Below the pieces are notes generated by a model. It was given only the letters and a program-made list of their open reading frames with translations, searched no databases and was not told where the DNA came from. Shown piece after piece: positions 14,630-21,512 of a DNA stretch of 22,128 nt. Each line of letters begins with the position of its first letter. Position 1 is the stretch's first letter. The DNA is from a virus: positions 1 to 22,128 of the IMG/VR virus record IMGVR_UViG_3300025083_000253. One strand, written 5' to 3'. The position numbers and the translations under genes are program-made.

Positions 14630-16054
14630 TCAAAAATTTAATCCTATTCCCCTATAATCTGTTCTTACAGGTTTTGCTTCCTCAAAGAGCCCTAAATCAT
14701 CAAGCAGTATGAAGTTATCTGTGGCTTGGTAGGTTGCGGCGTTTGCTAAGGCAAGGCTCATCACCATGTCGTCATGTGCGCCAATTCCCTCAAATTTGCC
14801 TCTTTCAGTGATGGCAAACATGGATAATTCCTCAATCAAAGTGGAAGAAACCCGCCTACTTTCTTCATTGCCGTAGGGGAAATTTATTTTACCATTTTCA
14901 AGAGTCATCTGAAGATTAAGAATAATTTCTTGCTTCTTTCTTCTAGTGGTGTTGAAGTCGTGAATATTCAAATCAGCGACTTGGCGTAATTCTTGAGTAA
15001 ATGATTTGGCGAAAGTATTTGTTTCAAAGAGGATTGCTTCGGGACGAAATAGTTGCCCGATAATTTTGACCTTCTGTATGTTTTCTCGAAACTGAACATT
15101 CTTGGCCCTATCAACATAAATAATAGATTTGTTTTCCTCCTCATCCATCTCAATAACAGTAATTACATTGTAATCTCCATCTGTTGAAATAGCAGGGTCC
15201 ACGCCCACGAAATACTTCATTCCTTCTCTGCGATGTGGTTTCAGAACTAAATTCTTGTTTTTTGCTGCATCTAAATACTCAGGATTAAACAGAGAAGTCC
15301 CTGTTGAGATTGGAACACACATGTATTCTCGGGTGAACATCATTGAGCCAACTTCTGCTTTACGAGCCATCAATGCTTCATAATTCCAACGGTCAGGCCA
15401 TAAGGGTTCATTCAGAGAATTTAGGCATGGATATGTTCTAACTGTATATGCGGGGTTCTCTGCAAGTTGTTGGTAAATATCTGTATAAGAGAACGGAGTC
15501 CCAATAACACGGAGAGAAGCGGTATGGTGAAGCGTAGGAATCATATCACCGTAAAACCAATCCGTCACTTTTTGAATTCCTGTCATACTAAACTCTTTCA
15601 AAGGGTCGTCAATGACAATCTCTTGAGGGTGCAAACCACGAATCTGTGAACCTACGGAACGCTCAAGGATTTGGTTTCCATTGGTAAGGGTAATGTTCCC
15701 GATAGCCCAACCCCTTGCAGGTTTGAATTTCTTAAGCATCGGATGGGTGAACATTTTATCAATGTCCCTCATGTGAACGAGAGTCTGCTTTTGGTTAGAA
15801 GAAATGTAAAGCATTTGAAAAGGAGGTTCTTCAAAAATCAGTTTCCACACAACCCACGAATGCATAAACACTGATTTGCCGTGGTCCCGTGAACAAATAA
15901 TAACTGTTCTTTGGGTGCTGTTCATTAATTCATGCCACTCTTGAATGTAAGAAGGAAAGTCAAAACCTAACACATTTTGAAAAAAATAAGGGAATGAGTT
16001 TTTGGATAACTTCATATCCATCTCATGTTCAAAATTAAATGTGTCTAATTCCAT
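14630..16054 (-). CDS. terL: Terminase large subunit
   Basis: A 474-residue motor that packages DNA into the head and cuts it. The ATPase half has a Walker A-like 'CSRDHGKS' (Lys60) and a Walker B 'EIVIDD' (145-150), followed by the 'GTPFSY' coupling segment near 185. The nuclease half has the acidic residues expected of an RNase H fold: D286 in 'FVGVDPAIS', E344 in 'ILFETN', and D428/D429 in 'AHDDMVMSLALA'. The start ATG overlaps the stop of a small upstream frame (TAATG), with GAGGA upstream. No separate small-terminase gene is recognisable nearby. Confidence 0.92.
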   Translation of the reverse strand: MELDTFNFEHEMDMKLSKNSFPYFFQNVLGFDFPSYIQEWHELMNSTQRTVIICSRDHGKSVFMHSWVVWKLIFEEPPFQMLYISSNQKQTLVHMRDIDKMFTHPMLKKFKPARGWAIGNITLTNGNQILERSVGSQIRGLHPQEIVIDDPLKEFSMTGIQKVTDWFYGDMIPTLHHTASLRVIGTPFSYTDIYQQLAENPAYTVRTYPCLNSLNEPLWPDRWNYEALMARKAEVGSMMFTREYMCVPISTGTSLFNPEYLDAAKNKNLVLKPHRREGMKYFVGVDPAISTDGDYNVITVIEMDEEENKSIIYVDRAKNVQFRENIQKVKIIGQLFRPEAILFETNTFAKSFTQELRQVADLNIHDFNTTRRKKQEIILNLQMTLENGKINFPYGNEESRRVSSTLIEELSMFAITERGKFEGIGAHDDMVMSLALANAATYQATDNFILLDDLGLFEEAKPVRTDYRGIGLNF

Positions 16055-16176
16055 TAGGATTCCTCTTGTTCGTGTTCGGGTGAGAAATAAGTTGGGAGGG
16101 GGCTATTTATTTGAAGTCTCCGTCTCATTCTATTATGAAACCGGCTTAATTGCAATTCATCACGAATCCCTCGCAC
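16054..16176 (-). CDS. Possible small basic protein before the terminase
   Basis: An open frame of about 40 residues fills the gap before terL and ends TAATG, overlapping its start, which suggests coupled translation. It could begin at GTG 16176 (no ribosome site) or at TTG 16164, which has a weak GTGA site and gives 36 residues. The product is basic in the middle (FHNRMRRRLQ) and ends in a Pro/Glu-rich tail (SPEHEQEES). Nothing was recognised. Short size makes a chance frame possible. Confidence 0.35.
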   Translation of the reverse strand: MRGIRDELQLSRFHNRMRRRLQINSPLPTYFSPEHEQEES

Positions 16177-16393
16177 TTCTAAAAATATTCGCAAAGGCTC
16201 CTTCAATATTAGAAACTCTTGCTTCAAAACCTAAAAGTAATCTCTTAAGTTCTTCTAAATCAACATTTTGCTCACCAACGAAATCATAAACGATTTCCTT
16301 CATGTCGTTGATAATATCAGAAAAGTTTCCTAATTGCTCAATTAAACTCCGACCATCTTCTTTTAGCCTTTCATCTGTCATTTTATAAATCAT
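16160..16393 (-). CDS. Small coiled-coil protein
   Basis: A 77-residue protein beginning MIYKMTDERLKED. It is an almost continuous amphipathic helix with hydrophobic repeats ('LIEQLGNFSDIINDMKEIV', 'LEELKRLLLGFEARVSNIE'), so it should form a coiled coil. I chose ATG 16393 because AAGGAGG precedes it by about 8 nt directly after the upstream stop; an ATG at 16429 would overlap the preceding gene by 23 bases with a poorer site. It has no tag. Upstream of the terminase, it might act in packaging, but no family was recognised. Confidence 0.65.
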   Translation of the reverse strand: MIYKMTDERLKEDGRSLIEQLGNFSDIINDMKEIVYDFVGEQNVDLEELKRLLLGFEARVSNIEGAFANIFRSARDS

Positions 16394-16406
16394 CCACACA
16401 TCCTCC

Positions 16407-16676
16407 TTACCTTCTGGATTTATTTCCATGACACTTCCATTTTTTTCTGCTCAGGTTATTGGGGCTATTTGGGTCTTTTCTCCAATTACCTTTAATTTTA
16501 TTTGACCTAGCACAATAAGCATCTCCTTTAGATGTTCCCGGCCTTATTCGGTCTTTACCGTCTTTAGCCTTTCCAGCCTGACCATATCTAACTGTTTTGG
16601 TTCTGCCTGTCTTTTTATTTCTAACGACTTTCTTAAATCGTCTTTTGAATTTTAGGATTTCTTTCCATTCATTCAT
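16407..16676 (-). CDS. Tagged small basic protein, DUF6321-like
   Basis: An 89-residue protein starting MNEWKEILKFKRR, a clear W-x-x-I-L-K tag. The remainder is very basic with a pattern I know from DUF6321-type viral proteins: 'RIRPGTSKGDAYCARS' followed by 'DPNSPNNLSRKKWKC' and a Lys/Arg end. The Cys pair could form a metal site or disulphide. The start at 16676 is preceded by GAGTGAT and coupled to the upstream stop. Such small proteins are common in giant viruses and phages, and virion location is often inferred. DUF identity is from memory of the pattern and needs a profile search. Confidence 0.7.
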   Translation of the reverse strand: MNEWKEILKFKRRFKKVVRNKKTGRTKTVRYGQAGKAKDGKDRIRPGTSKGDAYCARSNKIKGNWRKDPNSPNNLSRKKWKCHGNKSRR

Positions 16677-16680
16677 AACA

Positions 16681-16992
16681 TCACTCCCCAATTCTTTCGT
16701 AGTCCCCAGTAGTCTTATTTCTTCTGTGATAACCTAACTTATTAATTTTTTGACCAATCATTTCTTTACTCACTCTTGCTTTAGCATGTCTATTTGCATA
16801 AGCACCCGCACTCATATGTTCTCCTTCAACTAAGAGAGCAGCATATTCTCTGATTACCTCTTCTTTAATTTGAGAAATTTTAAATGTTTCTCTATCTCTT
16901 GTAATATTTTCAACCGCCTGAGTAAATACAGTATGATTTAATCTCTTTGCTGCACCACGGGCGGTTTTAAGAATTTCCTGCCAATCATTCAT
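16681..16992 (-). CDS. Tagged small protein, possible DNA-binding
   Basis: A 103-residue protein starting MNDWQEILKTAR, the W-x-x-I-L-K tag. The body (about 15-103) is helical then mixed, with a possible winged-helix-like part, 'ISQIKEEVIREYAALL' and 'VSKEMIGQKINKLGYHRR', ending 'TGDYERIGE'. The start at 16992 is fixed by AGGTGA exactly 5 nt upstream; the stop of the PAP2 gene overlaps it. If it is a packaged DNA-binding protein, its basic C-terminal half would be the DNA contact. The function is not known. Confidence 0.72.
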   Translation of the reverse strand: MNDWQEILKTARGAAKRLNHTVFTQAVENITRDRETFKISQIKEEVIREYAALLVEGEHMSAGAYANRHAKARVSKEMIGQKINKLGYHRRNKTTGDYERIGE

Positions 16993-17560
16993 AAGCATCA
17001 CCTAACATATAGCCTATTTTTTTTCCTGCTTGAATATCACTTGGATAATGACTTCCCATTTGCATTCTTGATAGTGAGATTTTATCAGCCATCGCTTTGA
17101 GTTCTTTTTTCTTTTCGGGGAACCTTTTGCCCAATACCCTTTCTAATCCATGCGCCAACATGGAGTGCCCACTGGGAAACGCTGGCGTGTCGTCTGTTTT
17201 AGTCTTTGTTGTTGAAATTTTGTCAGAGATTTGATGTGGGCGGGGTCGCATATATTTCATTTTGAGAGTCATAGCATAGTAGTTTGTGTCTCTCATAAAA
17301 TCTCTGTATTCTTCTTTATCAACACCAACCAGTTTAAACATTTCAACATCGGGTTTCAAATCAGCATCCTTCATTTGTTTTGGGTCTAATTCTTTCTTCT
17401 CCATAACTTTTAGAATAGCAGGAATTTCTGTTTCTTCTTTTGGATAGGACATTTTAGGTATGTCAATTTTAATTTTAGGATTGCGGTCAAGCATTTTCTT
17501 TTTCTTAGCAGAGAGTGTTCCTTTCCACTTCTCTCTCTTGAGAATGGAAAACCAATTCAA
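16985..17560 (-). CDS. Tagged PAP2-family phosphatase
   Basis: A 191-residue enzyme of the type-2 phosphatidic acid phosphatase / acid phosphatase superfamily. All three signature motifs are present: K102 with RP at 105-106, PSGH at 129-132, and SRMQMGSHYPSD at 164-175 (Arg165, His171 nucleophile, Asp175). It has no membrane helix, so it is probably soluble like class A acid phosphatases, and a substrate such as a phospholipid head or sugar phosphate cannot be chosen. It begins MNWFSILKREKWKG from a TTG start preceded by GGAGG, so it carries the W-x-x-I-L-K tag. A tagged enzyme next to basic structural-type proteins suggests virion cargo, which is inference. Confidence 0.82.
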   Translation of the reverse strand: MNWFSILKREKWKGTLSAKKKKMLDRNPKIKIDIPKMSYPKEETEIPAILKVMEKKELDPKQMKDADLKPDVEMFKLVGVDKEEYRDFMRDTNYYAMTLKMKYMRPRPHQISDKISTTKTKTDDTPAFPSGHSMLAHGLERVLGKRFPEKKKELKAMADKISLSRMQMGSHYPSDIQAGKKIGYMLGDAYE

Positions 17561-17817
17561 GCCCCCTTCCTCCGTTTGTAAGTTTTACAAGCGGCGCAAG
17601 TAGGGCGGCACCTACGCTTTTTTCCTTTAGAAGCATCAGCCCGACCACAGGGTTTTGGGCCTCCTTTATCTCCACAGGTTCCGCAAGCAATCCATCCTCC
17701 TTGCGTTTTACCTCCTTTTGTTTGCTTTCCACCTCTTCGTGAAAACCATCCGTGAAGTCCCGACTTCTTTTCTCTTGCGAAGTTGTCTCCGCCTTTGAGG
17801 ACTTCTTTCCAAGACAT
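17557..17817 (-). CDS. Tagged small Cys-rich protein, DUF5872-like
   Basis: An 86-residue protein beginning MSWKEVLKGGDN, the W-x-x-[IV]-L-K tag. The body matches the pattern of DUF5872-type proteins: 'SGLHGWFSRRGGK', then 'GGWIACGTCGDKGGPKPCG', then 'KKRRCRPTCAACKTY', with seven Cys that could bind zinc. It is very basic. The ribosome site is AAGTGAT and the start is 4 nt past the upstream gene. Proteins of this kind occur in giant viruses and tailed phages. The function is unknown. Confidence 0.78.
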   Translation of the reverse strand: MSWKEVLKGGDNFAREKKSGLHGWFSRRGGKQTKGGKTQGGWIACGTCGDKGGPKPCGRADASKGKKRRCRPTCAACKTYKRRKGA

Positions 17818-17821
17818 AGCA

Positions 17822-18001
17822 TCACTTCTTTCTTGAAACCTTTCCTCTTCGGCATTGAACCATGTAGCCTGATTTATATGCGGAACTTTTCATTCCATAC
17901 TTTCTATCGGCTAATTTAGCACAACGGTCTTTCTTTTCGCCCTTACTGTTATGAGTAGCGGTGGCTTTGCCTTTCTTCTTAAGAATATCTTGCCATTTCA
18001 T
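17822..18001 (-). CDS. Tagged small basic protein
   Basis: A 59-residue protein beginning MKWQDILKKKGKA, the W-x-x-I-L-K tag. It is rich in Lys and Arg, with 'DRCAKLADRKYGMKSSAY' and 'SGYMVQCRRGKVSRKK', a two-Cys arrangement seen in small basic virion-associated proteins of phages and giant viruses ('C..KV..RYK..PSAYASG..V.CRK' type). The ATG at 18001 is preceded by AGGTGA with 5 nt, decisive over the GTG at 18010. It is one of three related-looking Cys/Lys-rich tagged proteins in this island. A packaged DNA-binding role is inferred. Confidence 0.72.
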   Translation of the reverse strand: MKWQDILKKKGKATATHNSKGEKKDRCAKLADRKYGMKSSAYKSGYMVQCRRGKVSRKK

Positions 18002-18006
18002 ACTAC

Positions 18007-18537
18007 TCACCTAATATATTCCTCAAATAAACTTTGTCTGTCGCTTTTAAGAATTTCTTGCCACATCTTTCTTAGAGATAATCCCTTAATTCCCCATTTA
18101 GCATTTTTTGGGTGATTAGAATAATATTCTTCAAATGCCTTAATAGTAGCGTTATTAGAATATTCTCCCAATTCTTCTTCTGTTGGGGATATTGACCATC
18201 CTCTCTTTTCAAAAAACTTAACCCATTCTTTGTTAGGTATGGTGGAAGAAGAAATCCCTGCAATATATGGGCCTGTTGTATTAGATATAAAATGATTGTA
18301 TAATTTAGAAAACTCTCCTCTTTTTATAGAAAAAACACCGCCAAATAAAGTAAATTCACCTTTTTTAGAATAACCAACCCCCGCTATTGGTTTTTCATTA
18401 ACTATTTTTACAAAATAATCCGTAATTGGGTAGAATGGGTTAAGTGGGGAGTTTGGGCTTCGGTTAGCAGGAAATGGAGAGCCCTGTGTTTTTGACCACA
18501 AAGAAACAAGTTTATCTCTTGACATTTCCACAATCAT
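18007..18537 (-). CDS. GNAT-like protein with C-terminal tag
   Basis: A 176-residue protein. The middle, 'KPIAGVGYSKKGEFTLFGGVFSIKRGEF' region followed by 'YIAGISSSTIPNKEWVKFFEKRGWSI', resembles the beta-strand and C-terminal alpha-beta part of GNAT acetyltransferases, although I cannot see a clean acetyl-CoA loop, so the call is weak. Near the C-terminus it has MWQEILKSDRQ, the same tag that begins other proteins, here 19 residues from the end. That placement means the tag functions at either end or that a fusion occurred. GAGGA precedes the ATG. Substrate, if any, is unknown. Confidence 0.6.
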   Translation of the reverse strand: MIVEMSRDKLVSLWSKTQGSPFPANRSPNSPLNPFYPITDYFVKIVNEKPIAGVGYSKKGEFTLFGGVFSIKRGEFSKLYNHFISNTTGPYIAGISSSTIPNKEWVKFFEKRGWSISPTEEELGEYSNNATIKAFEEYYSNHPKNAKWGIKGLSLRKMWQEILKSDRQSLFEEYIR

Positions 18538-18539
18538 TT

Positions 18540-18782
18540 TTATTCCTCGTATTCGGTAATAAGCGATTTAATTTCACTAGCGACTTTTCTCAAACCTTCT
18601 GCGGCGGCTTTGTATCTTGAGGCCCTACTTTTATCAATCAAGGCATATTCTTCAAGCATTGGAATCATGTTGGTAATGGCTTTGTGGAGAGAAGGTGCTT
18701 TGCTAAAATCTAGACGCAACTTCCGAGCAATCTCAAGAGGGTTCTGTTGGGTTGCTTTATCATAATACCTTGCCTTCTTCAT
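18540..18782 (-). CDS. Small helical protein, unknown function
   Basis: An 80-residue protein starting MKKARYYDKATQQNP, probably a bundle of three helices (about 15-30, 32-48, 54-78), with a charged end 'SLITEYEE'. The start at 18782 is fixed by AGGTGA 5 nt upstream, and the stop of the 907-residue gene lies just before it, so it is likely translated after that gene. Nothing was recognised. It lacks the W-x-x-I-L-K tag. Confidence 0.7.
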   Translation of the reverse strand: MKKARYYDKATQQNPLEIARKLRLDFSKAPSLHKAITNMIPMLEEYALIDKSRASRYKAAAEGLRKVASEIKSLITEYEE

Positions 18783-18787
18783 AATAT

Positions 18788-21511
18788 TCACCTAACGCTG
18801 GCCTTGATTAAATACACCTGTTCCTCAGTGATACCATATTCTTTCCCAATGTTTGAATGAGAATCAACAGCCTTCACAATACTTTCAACCTCAAGGTGGC
18901 TAAGGTCAATCCCTTCCTGTTTATACATGAAATCAACCAAACCATCATACCCGTCATGGTTTGCTCGGAACATTGGAGTAATAACTTCCTTGCCCATCAC
19001 CTTTCTAATTTCATTATGTGCTTTCAATAATTTGCTCAAAATTTCTGGCATCTCATCTTCAACCTCTGTTAGGGTTTTCATAAGTTTATAGTATTGCTCT
19101 TTCATCGAATTGTTTCTAGTTAAAAACCCTTGATTATTTTCAAGGAAAGGATATAGAGCGAAAATAGGGTATGATGAAACTTCGTCTGTGTAAAATTTCT
19201 TGGCTCTTGCCCGAATGGTGCTATCTCCCAGTAAATCTTTAGAAACATCTTTAGCATCTTCTTTCCTAGTTTGTTCTATAAAATGCATAAGAATGGCTGC
19301 CATTGTATTTAAATTATCTTCTTTCTTTCCGAAGATTTTTGTTAATGCTTTTGCTGCGAGTTCAGCACTCTTGATTGTTTTCTCATTAACAACAACAACT
19401 TCGTCAATAAGAGTCAAGAAAGAAGTTAAGGCATTCATTGTCCCTTGAGAGACCTTTGTTCCAGCAGTGCTAGACATTCTAGTTGAAAGATTACCCATGA
19501 TTGACTCATATCCTAATTTTTTTCCTATAGCGGTCAATGCTTTAATTCCCGTTCCCGACATGAATTTAGGATAGGCAATAGGAGTTTTAGCAGATAAGAA
19601 GGGCTCAACATAATATTCGTTGCAAGCCTCAATATAATCAACTAATGCCTTTCCGACCCCTTTATCGCTATCTCCTATCCCAGAAATTAATCTGCCTTCT
19701 CTCGCAGGAATTGAAGGTCGTGAATTAAGAAGAGAATTCAGTTTTTGTCGGGCCACTAGAGATTGGTTTCTCTTGAGTCTTGAAATTTCTGCGCTACTGA
19801 TACCCTCTGTTTTTTGTGTCCCTTTTTGAGTTCTAGCATATCTAATAAATGAATAACGCTGAGAAGTAAATAATATATGGAGAGTATTAAAAAGATTATT
19901 CAAATCTTCTGCGGGAGTTAAACCGTCTTTCCAAATAGCATAGGTTTCAGGGGACTGTTCAATAATATCTTTAAAAGTTGGTTCTCTAATAAATTCTTTT
20001 TTTGCTTCTCCTGCAATATCCAAAGTAAAGCCTTCGAGAGCAGTAGGTAATTTTTTAATTCCTAAAGAGTTTCCTCTTTTTGATTTGTATAGAGAAGCAG
20101 GTAAAATATATTCTCTTCTATCCAAAATATATGATTCCTCAATTTCTTTTAACCACTTATCTGCTTCGGAAGTAAATTCTAAATCGGCTCCTTCTTTCAA
20201 TTCCTCAATTGCTGCTCTAAGTTTTTCCTTGCTATCCTCATTCAGAGCAATAAGTTTCTTGTTTTCTGCTAATTCAATAGCAAGAAGAGGGTCAAGTGCT
20301 TCCTCAATTTCTTTTAAACTATCTTCTATATCCTCGGGAACATGCTCATCCACTACATCATCTGCAAGCATTTCATTCATTTCTGCAACAGCATAGGTCT
20401 TAGTCTGTGAGGGAACATTTCCTTCGTTCTCAAACAGAGAGGTTCGGGCATCTGTTCCAACCTTTCCTCCCGTTGCGGTTTTTGCACTTGAAAATTCCAC
20501 CACTTCTTCTGTCGCTTCATATCGTGCAATCGCATCAAGCATCCGGTCCCAAGGGTCCACTTGATATGGAACATTCTTGACCCTATCAATTTTAACCAAA
20601 TATTCGAAATTTTTATCTTTTACTCTTGCAGTAAGTTTTGCCAAATCCTTTTTATAATTCCCTTCCTTCTCTTTTATTTCATTTTCTAGGTCTTGATAAA
20701 TAAGGAGTTGTGCTTGATATTTCCTATTTGGGCCAAGGATTTCTTCCTCAGAAGAATCAAAAGTAATGTCTCTGCGAATCTCTTTAGTTTCTTCTAATTT
20801 AGCCTTCTCTTCTTCAAGGTCTTTTAACATTAGAGCATAAACATCTGTATTTTCCGCTTCTGTTAAAAGCCTGTTCAAAGTCTCTTTTACTTTCTTATAT
20901 TTAGGAACAACAGATTCCCAGTGAGAATATATGCTTTCTCTTACCGTAGCCGAGGACATATCTGTAGCACCGATAAACTTGGCCTTATCAATGGTAATAA
21001 GTTTGCTTCTCTTAGCGGCCCTTTCATCTGCGAAGCGTCTTTGCATACGCCGTTTGATTCTCTTAACATTATCAATAACAATTTCTTTTATATCGGGAGT
21101 AATGTTTCTAAGGTAATTATTATAAGAATTTTCAACTCTTGTGTTTGAAAACATCACTCCTCTATTGTCCGAAAAAATAGCGGGGTCTGGATTAGAAATT
21201 CTAATCCTGTCATACTTTTTTTCTAAATTAGAAATTGGTTTATTTTTGCTTTTAAGCCCCAACTCTCCTATAGCATCATAGAAGGCTTTTCCTTTTTGGC
21301 CCATACCAACCTGTGGTTTAGGAGTGCTTCTTTCTCCCATGCCCGCTTCTAATTCCCTGTATAATTTGTTCCTGACTTTTTTGGCCTCTTCTGCATCGGG
21401 GTATTGTTCAGCAATTGCATTATTCCACTTACGACGCAAAAGTTTTCTTGTTCCTGCTTTACCAGTCGCCCAACTTTTAAGGTCAGCATCAGTAATTTCC
21501 GAATACTTCAA
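18788..21511 (-). CDS. Very large protein of unknown function
   Basis: A 907-residue protein, the longest in the window. The first 100 residues are basic ('KAGTRKLLRRKWNN', 'AKKVRNKLYREL'); about 130-280 and 400-480 are helical coiled-coil segments rich in Glu and Lys; the C-terminal half is a mix of helices and looks globular ('GTGIKALTAIGKKLGYESI', 'TKVSQGTMNALTSFLTL'). I see no catalytic motif or membrane segment. The TTG start is chosen since GGTGGTGA precedes it by 5 nt; GTG at 21523 is an alternative. Context and size suggest a virion or ejection protein, by analogy only. Confidence 0.72.
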   Translation of the reverse strand: MKYSEITDADLKSWATGKAGTRKLLRRKWNNAIAEQYPDAEEAKKVRNKLYRELEAGMGERSTPKPQVGMGQKGKAFYDAIGELGLKSKNKPISNLEKKYDRIRISNPDPAIFSDNRGVMFSNTRVENSYNNYLRNITPDIKEIVIDNVKRIKRRMQRRFADERAAKRSKLITIDKAKFIGATDMSSATVRESIYSHWESVVPKYKKVKETLNRLLTEAENTDVYALMLKDLEEEKAKLEETKEIRRDITFDSSEEEILGPNRKYQAQLLIYQDLENEIKEKEGNYKKDLAKLTARVKDKNFEYLVKIDRVKNVPYQVDPWDRMLDAIARYEATEEVVEFSSAKTATGGKVGTDARTSLFENEGNVPSQTKTYAVAEMNEMLADDVVDEHVPEDIEDSLKEIEEALDPLLAIELAENKKLIALNEDSKEKLRAAIEELKEGADLEFTSEADKWLKEIEESYILDRREYILPASLYKSKRGNSLGIKKLPTALEGFTLDIAGEAKKEFIREPTFKDIIEQSPETYAIWKDGLTPAEDLNNLFNTLHILFTSQRYSFIRYARTQKGTQKTEGISSAEISRLKRNQSLVARQKLNSLLNSRPSIPAREGRLISGIGDSDKGVGKALVDYIEACNEYYVEPFLSAKTPIAYPKFMSGTGIKALTAIGKKLGYESIMGNLSTRMSSTAGTKVSQGTMNALTSFLTLIDEVVVVNEKTIKSAELAAKALTKIFGKKEDNLNTMAAILMHFIEQTRKEDAKDVSKDLLGDSTIRARAKKFYTDEVSSYPIFALYPFLENNQGFLTRNNSMKEQYYKLMKTLTEVEDEMPEILSKLLKAHNEIRKVMGKEVITPMFRANHDGYDGLVDFMYKQEGIDLSHLEVESIVKAVDSHSNIGKEYGITEEQVYLIKASVR

Positions 21512-21512
21512 A

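Noticed and set aside
16985-17560. PAP2 protein as a membrane lipid phosphatase
   Set aside because: There are no hydrophobic helices, unlike integral PAP2 lipid phosphatases; a soluble acid-phosphatase-like enzyme fits better.
17505-17855. A 116-residue frame overlapping the DUF5872-like and neighbouring genes
   Set aside because: It overlaps two genes with strong starts, the tag and clear family patterns, and has a composition expected from an off-frame reading.
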